Part shown: positions 34,259 to 45,083 of the stretch, piece by piece
How positions within the stretch are numbered: the first letter of the stretch is position 1
How the letters are laid out: each line of letters starts with the position of its first letter
Source: Acidobacteria bacterium UBA2161
GTDB taxonomy: Bacteria > Acidobacteriota > Vicinamibacteria > Vicinamibacterales > UBA823
Direction: 5' to 3'
Assembly: GCA_002328835.1 (NCBI GenBank)
Contig: DCWN01000043.1
Location: forward strand, 1 to 64,000
DNA: 64,000 bases
Program-made: the position numbers and the translations under genes
Notes under the pieces: model-generated
Database searches by the model: none
Seen by the model: the letters and a program-made list of their open reading frames with translations, nothing else
Told to the model about the DNA's origin: nothing

Positions 34259-35028
34259 AGCGGATCATCTGGTGTGCGTTCCTGATCGGCATCGCGGGAG
34301 CGCCGCTCCAGCTTCAGGCCCAGGACCGTGACACGGGTTTTCTGAACCGCACCGTCACCGTTGACGGCGCGACCCACAGGTACCAGGTCTACGTGCCTCG
34401 CGACTACGACCCTGACGTGGCCTGGCCGGTGATCCTGTTTCTTCACGGCGCGGGTGAGCGCGGCGATGACGGCATCATCCAGACCGAGGTCGGCCTTGGC
34501 CGGGCGCTCCGGCGGTGGCCCGAACGCTACCCGGCGATCGTCGTCCTCCCGCAGGCGCCGACCGAGACGCTCTGGCAGGGCGAGATCGCCGACGTGGCGA
34601 TGGCGGCACTCGACCAGACGGTTGCCGAGTACCGCACCGACGCCACGCGGACCTATCTGACCGGCCTGTCGATGGGCGGGAACGGCAGCTGGTATCTCGG
34701 CTACCATCACGCCGATCGCTTCGCGGCGGTCGCGCCGATCTGCGGCTTCGTCAGTACCCTCGGCAGTTTCGACGGTGGTTTCTCGAGTGCCGCCGACCCG
34801 CATGCGGAGGTCGCGTCGCACCTCGCCGAGACGCCAGTCTGGATCTTCCACGGTGAGTCGGACACGGTCGTGTCCGTCGAGGAATCGCGGAAGATGCACG
34901 CGGCCCTCCAGGCCGTGGACGCCCCAGTCCGCTACACTGAGCTGCCCGGCACCGGCCACAACTCGTGGGACGCGGCCTACGCGTCGCCCGGCTTCGCCGA
35001 GTGGCTCTTCGAGCAGGGGAAGCGATGA
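34255..35028 (+). CDS. Secreted alpha/beta-hydrolase (esterase, LpqC/CE1-like)
   Basis: The 257-residue protein has a signal peptide (LIGIAGAPLQLQAQ), then RYQVYVPRDYDPDVAWPVIL and FLHGAGERGDD (oxyanion region). The nucleophile elbow is LTGLSMGGNGSW (about residue 140), the acid is HGESDTVVS and the His lies in LPGTGHNSW. This is the predicted-peptidase/esterase-D or PHB-depolymerase-like family, which cleaves ester bonds outside the cell. Just 14 bases on lies the truncated sialate-esterase gene. Confidence 0.82.
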   Translation: MKRIIWCAFLIGIAGAPLQLQAQDRDTGFLNRTVTVDGATHRYQVYVPRDYDPDVAWPVILFLHGAGERGDDGIIQTEVGLGRALRRWPERYPAIVVLPQAPTETLWQGEIADVAMAALDQTVAEYRTDATRTYLTGLSMGGNGSWYLGYHHADRFAAVAPICGFVSTLGSFDGGFSSAADPHAEVASHLAETPVWIFHGESDTVVSVEESRKMHAALQAVDAPVRYTELPGTGHNSWDAAYASPGFAEWLFEQGKR

Positions 35029-35041
35029 CCGGGTCGGCTGG

Positions 35042-35581
35042 TTGCGGCGGCTGGCCGACGCGCTGCCCGCTCGAGAGCTGATCTTCGTCAAGCATGCGCG
35101 CGGCGGGACCTCGTTGCTCGCCTGGGCGCCGGAATGGGATGAGGCGCGCGCCGAGACCACCGGGAACGCCGCGGCCGGCCCGATGTATCCGCAGCTCATC
35201 GAGCTCCTCGATGATCTGGGTGTCCGCGACGGCGTCGAGTTCGGCGCGGTTTTCTGGATGCAGGGTGAGCGTGATGCACTCTTCCCCGGGCCGGCCGCCG
35301 AGTACTTCGACAACCTCCGAACGCTCGTGACCGCGTTCCGCCGCGACCTGACCGATCCGGACCTACCCTTCATCCTCGGTCTGGCGAATCCGTCACCCGA
35401 ACGCTACACCGAGTTGGCGGTCGTCCAGGCCGCTCAGCGCCACGCGGCTGCTGAGATTGCGGGCGTCCACCTGGTCGATACTGCGGGTCTCACCAAACAC
35501 GATGACGCCGTCCACTACGACACCGGCGGCATTCTCGAGCTGGGGCGGAGGTTCGCCGAGACCTACCTGGCGGTACGGTAG
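35042..35581 (+). pseudogene. Sialate O-acetylesterase-type (SASA) fragment, N-terminus lost
   Basis: The frame reads LIFVKHARGGTSLLAWAPEW and GAVFWMQGERDALFP (the W.QGE.D box), then VHLVDTAGLTKHDDAVHY (the DxxH catalytic pair). These are the middle and end of SGNH/SASA esterases. The first 60-100 residues of the family, with the GQSNM serine block, are absent. The frame has no proper start before TTG at 35042, just after the upstream stop. It is probably inactive, left by deletion. Confidence 0.7.
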
Positions 35582-35662
35582 TCACAGGTGTGACGGGCGA
35601 GGCCCGACTCGCCCGGCGCTATCGGATATGATCCGCCTGTTTTCCGCGGAAGAGGTGATCAG

Positions 35663-37015
35663 ATGCCCACGGCCTTCCGATTCGTCCTGACGATCATCCT
35701 CGGCGCCGCGCTCGCGGCGACCGCCGCGGCCCAGCCGTCGGCGCTCCTCGTCCGGGGCGTGACGCTCATCGACGGCAATGGTGGCGTGCCGGTCGATGAC
35801 ACGACCGTCGTCATCGAGGGTGACCGGATTGCGGCGGTCGGCGGCGCGGATCTGCCGATCCCCGACGGCGCGGAGGTCATCGACGGCCGCCGCCGCTACC
35901 TCGTGCCCGGCCTGATGGACATGCACGTCCACCTGCGTGGTGGCGGCAGCCGGCGCGACGGCGGCGCCGTGACGGTCGAGCAGGAGCGCGCCGGTCTCCG
36001 CGGCCTGCACAGCTATCTCTACGCCGGCGTCACGACGATCTACGACGCCGGCAATCGGTCAGCGTTCATCTTCCAGCTGCGCCGGAAGGAGCGCGCGGAC
36101 GAGATCGTCGCGCCGCGCATCTTCGCTACCGGCGGCACCGTCGCCAGTCCGAACGGCCACGGCGGACCGTATCTGGTGGAAGCCTGGCCCGAGGATCGTG
36201 CCGTTCTTGATGAGCACATCGCGACCGGCCCCGACATCCTGAAGATCGGTCAGGACGAGCACGGCTGGATGATGCGCCCGCTCATCAACCAGCTGCCGGT
36301 CGATCTGCTCGAGCGCATCATCCGGCACTATCACGAGCAGGGGATCCGCTCGACGATTCACGTATCGACCGAGCGGACGGCGTGGGAGGCGATCTACGCC
36401 GGCGTCGACACGCTCGCGCACCCGATCATCCAGGCGCCCGTCAGCGACGCCTATCTCGAGATGATGGCCGTCCGACGGGTTCCCACCGTGTCGACGCTCA
36501 CGATCGGCGAGGCGGCGAGCCGGCTGGTCGAGCATCCGGAGCATCTCGACGAGACGCTCTACCGGGACACCGTGGAATCGGAGGAGATCGCGCGGCTGAA
36601 GACCGAACAGCGGGCGCGCGAGCAGGAGAACGGACGCACCGGGTGGCTGCGGACGATGACGCCGATCGCGCAGGAGAACCTGCGCCGGCTGCACGCGGCG
36701 GGCAAGGACATCGTCGTCTGCGGCACCGATCAGTTCTCGGGGCCGGCGGTGCACCGCGAGCTGGAGCTGCTGGTCGAGGGTGGGATTCCACCGGCGGACG
36801 CGATCGTCATCGCAACACGGAACGCCGCGCGCTTCCTCGGTCGACTCGACGAGATGGGTACGGTTGAATCCGGCAAGCTGGCCGATCTGGTCATCCTCGA
36901 CGCCGATCCGACTGTCGACATCGACAACCTGAAACGGATCGTGTCGGTCATCAAGGGCGGCCAGATCGTCGACCGGTCGGCGCTCGATCTCCCGGTGAAC
37001 CGTGGACCACTGTAG
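35663..37015 (+). CDS. Secreted amidohydrolase
   Basis: The 450-residue protein has a signal peptide (FRFVLTIILGAALAATAAAQ). The metal-dependent amidohydrolase fold follows: LVPGLMDMHVHLRG (HxH), the bridging Lys in GPDILKIGQDE, His in RSTIHVSTE and in LAHPI, and Asp in VVCGTDQFSG. The end reads GKLADLVILDADPTVDI. This is the imidazolonepropionase-like group of secreted metal hydrolases acting on peptides or cyclic amides; the substrate is not known. The start has GAAGAGG upstream. Confidence 0.88.
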   Translation: MPTAFRFVLTIILGAALAATAAAQPSALLVRGVTLIDGNGGVPVDDTTVVIEGDRIAAVGGADLPIPDGAEVIDGRRRYLVPGLMDMHVHLRGGGSRRDGGAVTVEQERAGLRGLHSYLYAGVTTIYDAGNRSAFIFQLRRKERADEIVAPRIFATGGTVASPNGHGGPYLVEAWPEDRAVLDEHIATGPDILKIGQDEHGWMMRPLINQLPVDLLERIIRHYHEQGIRSTIHVSTERTAWEAIYAGVDTLAHPIIQAPVSDAYLEMMAVRRVPTVSTLTIGEAASRLVEHPEHLDETLYRDTVESEEIARLKTEQRAREQENGRTGWLRTMTPIAQENLRRLHAAGKDIVVCGTDQFSGPAVHRELELLVEGGIPPADAIVIATRNAARFLGRLDEMGTVESGKLADLVILDADPTVDIDNLKRIVSVIKGGQIVDRSALDLPVNRGPL

Positions 37016-37045
37016 CCAGGCCAACCGTAGCGCGCCAACCGGGAG

Positions 37046-37092
37046 GGCCATCCGCCGGATGGCCGCATCGCGGGGCTGAAGCCCCGCGCTAC
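37046..37092. repeat. Double-hairpin repeat, family R1 (copy D)
   Basis: GGCCATCC-GCC-GGATGGCC (37046-37064) and GCGGGGC-TGAA-GCCCCGC (37070-37087) are followed by GCTAC. The layout, spacing (GCATC between stems) and GCGCTAC end match copy B, while the stems differ and still pair. Confidence 0.78.
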
Positions 37093-37129
37093 ATCAATGC
37101 GCGACGCGGTGCTCCGGAGGAGCACCTTC

Positions 37130-38577
<1,448 letters not shown>

Positions 38578-38581
<4 letters not shown>

Positions 38582-39714
38582 AGATCTGCATCGTCGGAGG
38601 CGGTCCGGCCGGGCTGTACTTCGCGATCCTGATGAAGCAGCTCGACCCATCGCAGGAGATTACCATCCTCGAGCGCGACGGCCCGAACGATACGTTCGGG
38701 TGGGGCATCGTCTTCTCGGACCAGACGTTCGGCTACCTGGAATCGAGCGACGCGCCCTCATTCACCCGGATCGTCGAGTCGTGCCAGACCTGGGACAACG
38801 TCGACATCGTCCACCACGGCGAGAAGGTGTCGATCCACGGCAACCGCTTCTCGGGGATCGCGCGGCTGGCTTTTCTGAACATCTTGCACGCGCGCTGCCG
38901 CGAGCTGGGCGTGGACGTCCGGTTTGGCACGAACATCACCGATCGCACGCAGCTTCCGCCGCACGATCTGCTCGTTGGCGCGGATGGGGCCAACAGCTTG
39001 CTTCGGCAGTGGTTCAGCGACGGTCTGCGGCCGACGATCGACCGGCGCAAGAACAGGTACATCTGGCTCGGCACGCCGCGGCTGTTCCACGGCCTCACCC
39101 TGACCTTCCATGCGACCGAGGCCGGGCCGTTCGCTTCGCACGCCTACAAGTTCAGCGAGACCGCAAGCACGTTCATCGTCGAGTGCGCCGAGGAAACCTG
39201 GGCGCGCGCCGAGTTGGAGGGGAAGTCGGGCGAGGAGACCTGCGCCTATCTCGAGGAAGTGTTCGCCGACGATCTGCACGGCGAGCCGTTGCTGACGAAC
39301 AACTTCGTGCGCTGGATCAACTTTCCACTCGTCAAGAACCAGCACTGGCAGGACGGCAACGTCGTCTTGCTGGGCGACGCGCTGCACACGGCGCACTTCT
39401 CGATCGGGTCAGGCACGAAGCTGGCGCTCGAGGACGCGATCGCGCTGGCCCAGGCGTTCGAGGCCAACCCCCGGATCGACGCCGCCCTGCCGGCGTTCGA
39501 GCGGGCCCGCAAAGCGATCGTCGACCGACTGCAGGACGCCGCCGAGTCGAGCCTGGTCTGGTTCGAGCAGATGGGCGACTACCTGCACTTGCCGCCGCTG
39601 CCCTTCGCCTACGAGGCGATGACGCGCAGCGGTCGGGTCGACCGCGAGAAGCTGCGGAAGCGCGACCCGAAGTTCGTCGCGGCCTACGAGCGGGGAGCGG
39701 CCAACGATGACTGA
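38578..39714 (+). CDS. FAD-dependent monooxygenase (salicylyl/anthraniloyl-CoA hydroxylase-like)
   Basis: The 378-residue flavoprotein opens MKICIVGGGPAGLYFAILMK (FAD-binding GxGxxG) and has TILERDGPNDTFGWGIVFSD, LVGADGANSLLRQW (the DG motif) and VVLLGDALHTAHFSIGSGTK (the GD motif). The sequence GWGIVFSDQT and AHFSIGSGTKLALEDA are typical of aryl-CoA hydroxylases. It would hydroxylate or dearomatise a CoA-bound aromatic acid with the upstream OYE as partner. It overlaps the OYE gene by four bases and the thioesterase gene by eight. Confidence 0.87.
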
Positions 39715-40177
39715 CGACTTCTACCGGGTCAACGTGCGGGTGCACTGGGCCGACACCGATGCGGCCGGCGTGGTCTGGTTCGGCAACTTCCTTCGGTTCT
39801 TCGAAGAAGCCGAGGACGAATTGTTCCGGGCGCTGGGCCGGACGCGGATGGAGCTGATCGAAGACTTCGGGATCCTCATGCCGCGTGCCGAGGCGTCATG
39901 CCGCTTCCGGTCGCCGGCGCGGGCGGAGGAGGTGCTGGAGATCGGGATCGCCGTCGAGTCGATCACCGACCGCCGCATCGCCTACAAGTTCGAGGCCCGC
40001 GAACGTGACACGCGCCGCCTGGTCTGCGAGGGGGCTTACCGCGTCGCGTGCGTCAGCCAGAAGACCTTCAAGGCGACGGAGTTTCCGGCGAAGCTGCGCG
40101 GGCTGTTCAAGCGTATGGACGAGCTGGTGACCGCGCAGCGGCAGGACAAGAGCGAGCGCGGTGCCGGCTGGGCGTGA
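39707..40177 (+). CDS. Hotdog-fold acyl-CoA thioesterase (4-HBCoA type)
   Basis: The 156-residue protein has the family opening VRVHWADTDAAGVVWFGNFLRFFEEAEDELF, in which the Asp of HWADTDAAGVVW is the catalytic residue. It is of the YbgC/4-hydroxybenzoyl-CoA thioesterase type. It would release the free aromatic acid from CoA after the upstream OYE and monooxygenase have acted. The eight-base overlap with the monooxygenase gene supports one operon. Confidence 0.88.
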   Translation: MTDDFYRVNVRVHWADTDAAGVVWFGNFLRFFEEAEDELFRALGRTRMELIEDFGILMPRAEASCRFRSPARAEEVLEIGIAVESITDRRIAYKFEARERDTRRLVCEGAYRVACVSQKTFKATEFPAKLRGLFKRMDELVTAQRQDKSERGAGWA

Positions 40178-40190
40178 AGATGCTGTGGCG

Positions 40191-40206
40191 CGGGACTTCA
40201 GTCCCG
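40191..40206. repeat. REP-like palindrome, family R1 (copy E)
   Basis: CGGGACTTCAGTCCCG, preceded by GTGGCG. The complement matches copy C (CGGGACTGAAGTCCCGCGCCAC) exactly. It lies in the 229-base gap before DoxX. That gap also holds the hairpin GCGAGCG-TGAT-CGCTCGC at 40263-40280. Confidence 0.78.
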
Positions 40207-40406
40207 AGGTCCTTCGTGCCCTCCGCGTTCTGGTCTCCTGTCCGTCCCGGACACCGGCGCGTGCGAGCGTGATCGCTCGCGCAGGCGAGAAAATCTCCGC
40301 GGAGTACAGCGCAATCGATGGCACAATTGGCACGACCGACGGGCCTTGATCGTCTTGGCCGGACGTCGCTCGGGACTCGGATCACCCGGTCGGAGGGGGA
40401 GCGCGC

Positions 40407-40880
40407 GTGGTTCAGGCTTGGGGCGTGACGGTGCTGCGACTGATGGTCGGAGCGGTCTTCGTCGCGCATGGGTTGCCGAAACTCCTGCCACTCTGGGGCG
40501 CCAGCCCCGCGCGCATGGCCACCCTGTTCGAGGCGGCCGGGTTGCAGCCCGGGCTGCTCCTGGTGCTCGCCGTCGGCGTCGTCGAACTGGTCGGCGGGGC
40601 CGCGCTGTTCGTCGGTGTCTTCACCCGCCTCATGGCGCTGCCGCTGGCGATCGAGATGGGCGTGGCGATCTGGAAGGTGCACTGGCCGAACGGTTTCTTT
40701 CTCAACCTCTTGCTCGAGCCGGGCGTCGAGCACGGCTTCGAGTACGCGCTCGTCCTGTTCGGGGCGTTGTGCTGCCTGATGCTGGCCGGTCCGGGCGCGC
40801 TCTCGATCGACGCCTACCGGACCCATGCGGCCGAGTCGGCGGCCGAGGGTCGGGCACGCCTCCGGCGCAGCAAGGTGTAG
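40407..40880 (+). CDS. DoxX-family membrane protein
   Basis: The 157-residue protein has four helices, with the DoxX opening VTVLRLMVGAVFVAHGLPKLLP, then GLLLVLAVGVVELVGGAALFVG and FEYALVLFGALCC. DoxX-like proteins sit in the inner membrane; several act with thiol or thiosulfate redox chemistry. The start is GTG at 40407. A pteridine-reductase-like SDR follows after 46 bases. The role here is not known. Confidence 0.85.
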   Translation: MVQAWGVTVLRLMVGAVFVAHGLPKLLPLWGASPARMATLFEAAGLQPGLLLVLAVGVVELVGGAALFVGVFTRLMALPLAIEMGVAIWKVHWPNGFFLNLLLEPGVEHGFEYALVLFGALCCLMLAGPGALSIDAYRTHAAESAAEGRARLRRSKV

Positions 40881-40926
40881 TCGTCAGATCGTTGGCCGCG
40901 CCTCACTCGATCGTCGGGACCCCACG

Positions 40927-41667
40927 ATGCAGCTGACGGGACGTGCCGCCCTGCTGACGGGTGGCAAACGGATCGGCGCCGCCGTCGCCGATGCCCTCGC
41001 GGAAGGCGGCGCCGACGTCGCGCTGTCGTTCAACCACTCCCGCGACGAGGCCGAGCGGGCTGCCGACGCGATTCGAGCGCGCGGACGGCAGGCGTTCATC
41101 GCGCCTGCCGACCTGGGCGACCCGTCGGCCTGCGACAGGCTCGTGCGCGACGCTGCCGCGGCGCTCGGGCGGCTCGACATCCTCGTGCACATGGCGTCGG
41201 TGTACACGAAGACGCCGTTCGACGAACTTACCGTCGACGACTGGGATCGCGCGATGGCGGTCGATCTGCGCGGGGCCTTTCTGTGCGCGCGCGCGGCAGT
41301 GCCGCACATGCGTCAGCAGGGCGGCGGACGGATCGTCGTCTTCTCGGACTGGACGGCCCGCGGCGGCCGGCCGACCTACACGGGCTACCTGCCCTACTAT
41401 GTGGCGAAGGCCGGCGCGGGCGCGCTGGCCGAGGTGCTCGCGCTGGAACTGGCCCCCGACGGCATCCTGGTCAACGCGATCGCGCCGGGGCCGATTCGCT
41501 CGCCGGTGGATCTGGATGACGCCGCGAGTGATGCTGTGACCCGGGCGACGCCGCTCGGCCGCTGGGGCGGAGACGAGGAGATCGCGAAGGCAGTGCGTGC
41601 GCTGGTCGAGAGCGATTTCACGACGGGCGAGACGATCCGCGTCGACGGCGGCCGTCACTTGCGCTGA
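40927..41667 (+). CDS. Short-chain dehydrogenase (pteridine reductase-like)
   Basis: The 246-residue SDR starts AALLTGGKRIGAAVADALAE, the TGGxxRIG form typical of PTR1/FolM pteridine reductases rather than TGxxxGIG. It carries the active-site SDWTARGG and PYYVAKAG (Tyr-x3-Lys) and ends in IRVDGG. It probably reduces a pteridine or quinone with NADPH. The start is ATG at 40927. It converges on the aminotransferase gene. Confidence 0.85.
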   Translation: MQLTGRAALLTGGKRIGAAVADALAEGGADVALSFNHSRDEAERAADAIRARGRQAFIAPADLGDPSACDRLVRDAAAALGRLDILVHMASVYTKTPFDELTVDDWDRAMAVDLRGAFLCARAAVPHMRQQGGGRIVVFSDWTARGGRPTYTGYLPYYVAKAGAGALAEVLALELAPDGILVNAIAPGPIRSPVDLDDAASDAVTRATPLGRWGGDEEIAKAVRALVESDFTTGETIRVDGGRHLR

Positions 41668-41674
41668 GGTAGCC

Positions 41675-42868
41675 TCACGCGCGGACGGCTAGCAGCGTCT
41701 TCAGCGAGGCCAGCGCCCCAGTCAGTTCCCGGCGCTCTTTGGCGAAGCACAGCCGGATGTAGCCCTCACCGTGAGCGCCGAAATCGGCGCCCGGCACGCA
41801 CCCGATCCGACCCTCCTTGATCAGGTACTCGACGAGCGCCCAGGAGAGCGACTCGGGCTCGGCCGTCGCGTCGGGCGGACGCCAGTCGGGATCGATGCGG
41901 AGGAATGCGTAGAACGCTCCTTTCGGTGGCTCGCCGCTCAGGACGCCCGATCCGAGTTCGGCGATGCCTGCGTAGAAGAGGTCGCGGCGGGCCTGCAACT
42001 CGACCCGGAACGCCTCGACCTGCGCCTGGCCGTTCTCCAGCCCGCCGACGCCGCCCCACTGCACGACGGTCCCGATGTTGCTGCAGGTGTAGTAGAGGAC
42101 CTTCTTGATCCGCTCGTGAACGGTCCGGTCCTTGACGGCCAGGTAGCCGAGGCGCAGTCCGGTCATCGCGTAGGACTTGCTGAACGTATAGACTGGGATC
42201 GTCCGGTCGTACATTCCCGGTAGCGACGCGATGCTCATATGGCGCTCGCCGTCGAAGACGACATCCTCGTAGGCTTCGTCGGAGATCACCCACAGGTCGC
42301 GTTCGGTCGCGACCGCCGCGATCCGTTCCATGTCGACCCGCGTGAGCACGCCGCCGGTTGGGTTCTGGGGTGAGTTGAGCAGGATTGCGCGGGTCTTCGG
42401 CGTGATTTTCGACTCCAGTTCGTCCAGGTCGGGTCGCCACTGGCGCGATTCATAAAGCGGGCAGTCGACGGTCACGCCGTGGGCGGACTGGATGGTGCCG
42501 CGAGTTGTCGGCCACATCGGATCCGCGCACAATACCTCGTCACCCGGCTCGAGCAGGCCATGGAAGATGACGTAGAGAGCGTGAATGCCCCCGTTGGTCA
42601 CCATGACGTCGTCGACCGTGTCGATCGGAATGTGGTTTCGGTCGCGGAGTCTTTCGAAGATGAGTTCGCGCAGCCGCGGGATGCCGAGGGTCTGCACGTA
42701 GTGGGTCTTGTTCTCCGCGATGGCGCGATTCATCGCGGCCTTGACCGCGTCGGGTGCGTCGAAGCCGACGTCGCCTTGATCGAGTCGGTACGGATTCTCG
42801 AGCCCGAACATCATGTCGCGGATGCGCATGATGCCGGAGGAGGGGATGGAGTCGAGGTAGCGGCCCAT
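41675..42868 (-). CDS. Class I/II aminotransferase
   Basis: The 397-residue PLP enzyme starts at the ATG 42866-42868. It has the class I/II motifs VTNGGIHALYVIFHGLLEPGD, NSPQNPTGGVLT, DEAYEDVVFDG and the PLP-lysine region TFSKSYAMTGLRLGY. It matches aspartate/alanine-type transaminases that use 2-oxoglutarate. No biosynthetic neighbours point to one amino acid. It diverges from the nitroreductase relic and PLP gene. Confidence 0.9.
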   Translation of the reverse strand: MGRYLDSIPSSGIMRIRDMMFGLENPYRLDQGDVGFDAPDAVKAAMNRAIAENKTHYVQTLGIPRLRELIFERLRDRNHIPIDTVDDVMVTNGGIHALYVIFHGLLEPGDEVLCADPMWPTTRGTIQSAHGVTVDCPLYESRQWRPDLDELESKITPKTRAILLNSPQNPTGGVLTRVDMERIAAVATERDLWVISDEAYEDVVFDGERHMSIASLPGMYDRTIPVYTFSKSYAMTGLRLGYLAVKDRTVHERIKKVLYYTCSNIGTVVQWGGVGGLENGQAQVEAFRVELQARRDLFYAGIAELGSGVLSGEPPKGAFYAFLRIDPDWRPPDATAEPESLSWALVEYLIKEGRIGCVPGADFGAHGEGYIRLCFAKERRELTGALASLKTLLAVRA

Positions 42869-42933
42869 GGCGCAGCGTGGCACAGTGCGCCGTATCTTGG
42901 CAATGCCGTTCAGGGCAGGGGCAGGAGCAGACG

Positions 42934-43119
42934 ATGACGGATGACGGCGCGGACGTGAAACTGGCACAGACCGATTACGAGATCCTCGAGTTACTTCGCC
43001 GGCGCTGGAGCCCGCGGGCGTTCGCCGACCGCGCGATGGCGCGCGCGCCTCGGACCCGCCGGCCGATCGCAGAACTTGCATTCGCGGGTGCGTGGGGCCA
43101 GCCGCTGGCGAAGCGTTGA
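42934..43119 (+). pseudogene. Nitroreductase N-terminal relic
   Basis: The short frame reads ILELLRRRWSPRAFADRAMA, the FMN-contacting start of nitroreductases ([LI]RRRWSPRAF). Nothing of the remaining about 150 residues follows; the frame drifts to a stop at 43119. The ATG has GGGGCAGGAG upstream. It is probably a truncated copy left in front of the PLP gene. Confidence 0.55.
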
Positions 43120-43123
43120 CGCG

Positions 43124-44101
43124 ATGTCCACCGATCCGATTCCTACCCTAGCCGCCGTGCCCGCGCTCTCGCTCGGGCACTATCCGACACCGGTCGAGGA
43201 GCTCTGCGGCCTGCGCGCGGCGCTGGGCGGCGGCCCGAGGATCTTCGTGAAACGCGACGACGCGATCGCGTTCGGCTTCGGGGGCAACAAGGTTCGCAAG
43301 CTGGAGTTGGTGGCCGCCCGCGCGCTCAGCGAGAGTGCAGACACACTGATCACGGCAGGCGGGGTGCAGTCGAACCACGCCCGCGTCACCGCGGCGGTGG
43401 CGGCGCGCCATGGGATGAACTGCCTGATCGTCGCGAACGGCGAGCCCCCGGAAACACCATCGGCGAACGCGCTGCTCGATCGGCTGTTCGGTGCCGAGGT
43501 GCAGTATGTGGCGTCGCGCGACGAACGATCGACCGCCATGGCCGCGGCCGCAGTCCGGCTGACGGCGACGGGTCGTCGTCCACACGTGATCCCCGTCGGC
43601 GCGTCCACCCCACTTGGCGCGCTGGGCTACGTCCGCGCGGTGGCGGAGTTGGTGGATCAGATGCCGGCACCCGATGTCATCGTCCACGCCAGCTCGTCGG
43701 GCGGCACCCAGGCGGGCCTCGTCGCGGGGTGCCGGCTGTACGCACTGCGTACTCGCGTCATCGGGGTGAGCCCGGACGATTCGGCCGAGGCGCTGCACCG
43801 AACGGTCGGTGCCCTGATTGATGGAATCGAGTTGACCCTCCGCCTGGCACCGGGGTCGCTGTCGGCCGGGCCCGCGTCCGAGGTCGACGATGCGTTCGTC
43901 GGGGACGGCTACGGAATTCCCACCGAGGCCTCTCGCGAGGCGATCGACCTGCTGGCGCGTCGAGACGCCATCCTGCTTGACCCCACCTACACCGCCAAGG
44001 CGATGGCGGCGCTGGTCTCCTACGTCAGGGCGGGACGGTTTCGAGACGACCAGACGGTCCTGTTCTGGCATACGGGCGGCCAGGTGAACCTGTTCGCCTG
44101 A
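43124..44101 (+). CDS. PLP-dependent D-cysteine desulfhydrase/ACC-deaminase-family protein
   Basis: The 325-residue protein has the family's PLP-lysine region FGFGGNKVRKLEL, TAGGVQSNHARVTAAVAA and HASSSGGTQAGLVAGC, and it ends FWHTGGQVNLFA. These define the ACC-deaminase/D-cysteine-desulfhydrase group (fold type II). The Ser-Asn-His of QSNH and HTGG near the end are conserved. The physiological substrate (D-cysteine or a related amino acid) is not certain. Confidence 0.85.
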   Translation: MSTDPIPTLAAVPALSLGHYPTPVEELCGLRAALGGGPRIFVKRDDAIAFGFGGNKVRKLELVAARALSESADTLITAGGVQSNHARVTAAVAARHGMNCLIVANGEPPETPSANALLDRLFGAEVQYVASRDERSTAMAAAAVRLTATGRRPHVIPVGASTPLGALGYVRAVAELVDQMPAPDVIVHASSSGGTQAGLVAGCRLYALRTRVIGVSPDDSAEALHRTVGALIDGIELTLRLAPGSLSAGPASEVDDAFVGDGYGIPTEASREAIDLLARRDAILLDPTYTAKAMAALVSYVRAGRFRDDQTVLFWHTGGQVNLFA

Positions 44102-44199
44102 AGTCTGAGGATCGTCGTCGATCTCTGATACATTTCCACATTGAATCTTCCTGCCTGACTTCGCCCGAGCATCGGGCGGCCACAGCAGGTTGCGGACGG

Positions 44200-45048
44200 A
44201 TGAAGACCTTCCTGACGGGCATCGCCATCGCATCGGTCGCGTCGGCAGCGTCGGCCCAGCCGCTGACGCTCGACGAACTGCTGTTCCGCGCGAACCAGTC
44301 CGTCATCGCCTACGAGCAAGTCTTCTCGAATGCCGTGACCGAGGAGAGCTACGAGCAGCGGATCGTTCGATTCGACGGCAGCCCGCGTGGGGAGCGTCAG
44401 TTGCGGTCCGACATGCTGTTCATCCAGTTGCCCGGCGCAGTCTCGTGGCTCGGCTTTCGCGATGTCTTCGAGGTTGACGGCGAGCCGGTGCGCGACCGCG
44501 ACGCACGGCTGCAGGAGCTGTTTCTCGGGGACGCGCGCCCCGCGGTCGAGCAGGCGACGACCATCGCGCTGGAAAGCGCACGCTACAACATTGGGGACCT
44601 GGTGCGAACGGTCAACCTCCCGACCATCGCTTTGGCCTTTCTGCACCCGCTCAACCAGCACCGGTTCGACTTCGAGCATCTCGGCGAGGCGACGGTCGAC
44701 GGGCGGTCGGCCTGGATCGTCGGATACAGCGAGCAGACGCGGCCGACGTTCGTCCAGAGCCGGGGCGGCGACACCTTCGCGCGGGGGCGATTCTGGCTCG
44801 ACGTGCAAACCGGGCAGACGTTGCGGAGCGAGTTGATCCTGGGCACGTCGCGCAGCGAGATCTTGACGACGATTACGGTCGACTACCGCAAGGACGCAGC
44901 CCTGACCTTGTGGGTCCCTGAGTCGATGCACGAAGTCTACGAGCGGCCACGTCGCTCGCGCGCCGATCGCATCGAGGCCACGGCCACATATTCGAATTTC
45001 AGGCAGTTCGGCGTGCAGACCGAGGAATCCGTGCGGGTCCCCCGATGA
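44200..45048 (+). CDS. Secreted protein of unknown function (paralog of 11923-12852)
   Basis: The 282-residue protein has a signal peptide (TGIAIASVASAASAQ) and the same motif order as the gene at 11923: LDELLFRANQSVIAYEQVF, WLGFRDVFEVDGEPVRDRD and ARYNIGDLVRTVNLPT. Its stop overlaps an ATG that could start the M49 peptidase frame. No enzyme motif is visible. It may bind a ligand in the periplasm. Confidence 0.72.
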   Translation: MKTFLTGIAIASVASAASAQPLTLDELLFRANQSVIAYEQVFSNAVTEESYEQRIVRFDGSPRGERQLRSDMLFIQLPGAVSWLGFRDVFEVDGEPVRDRDARLQELFLGDARPAVEQATTIALESARYNIGDLVRTVNLPTIALAFLHPLNQHRFDFEHLGEATVDGRSAWIVGYSEQTRPTFVQSRGGDTFARGRFWLDVQTGQTLRSELILGTSRSEILTTITVDYRKDAALTLWVPESMHEVYERPRRSRADRIEATATYSNFRQFGVQTEESVRVPR

Positions 45049-45083
45049 TAGTGGCGCGACGCCGGGGCCGTCGAACGGGCTTC

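Noticed and set aside
42877..43119. Full nitroreductase gene
   Set aside because: Only about 20 residues match the family; the rest is missing, so a relic was reported instead.
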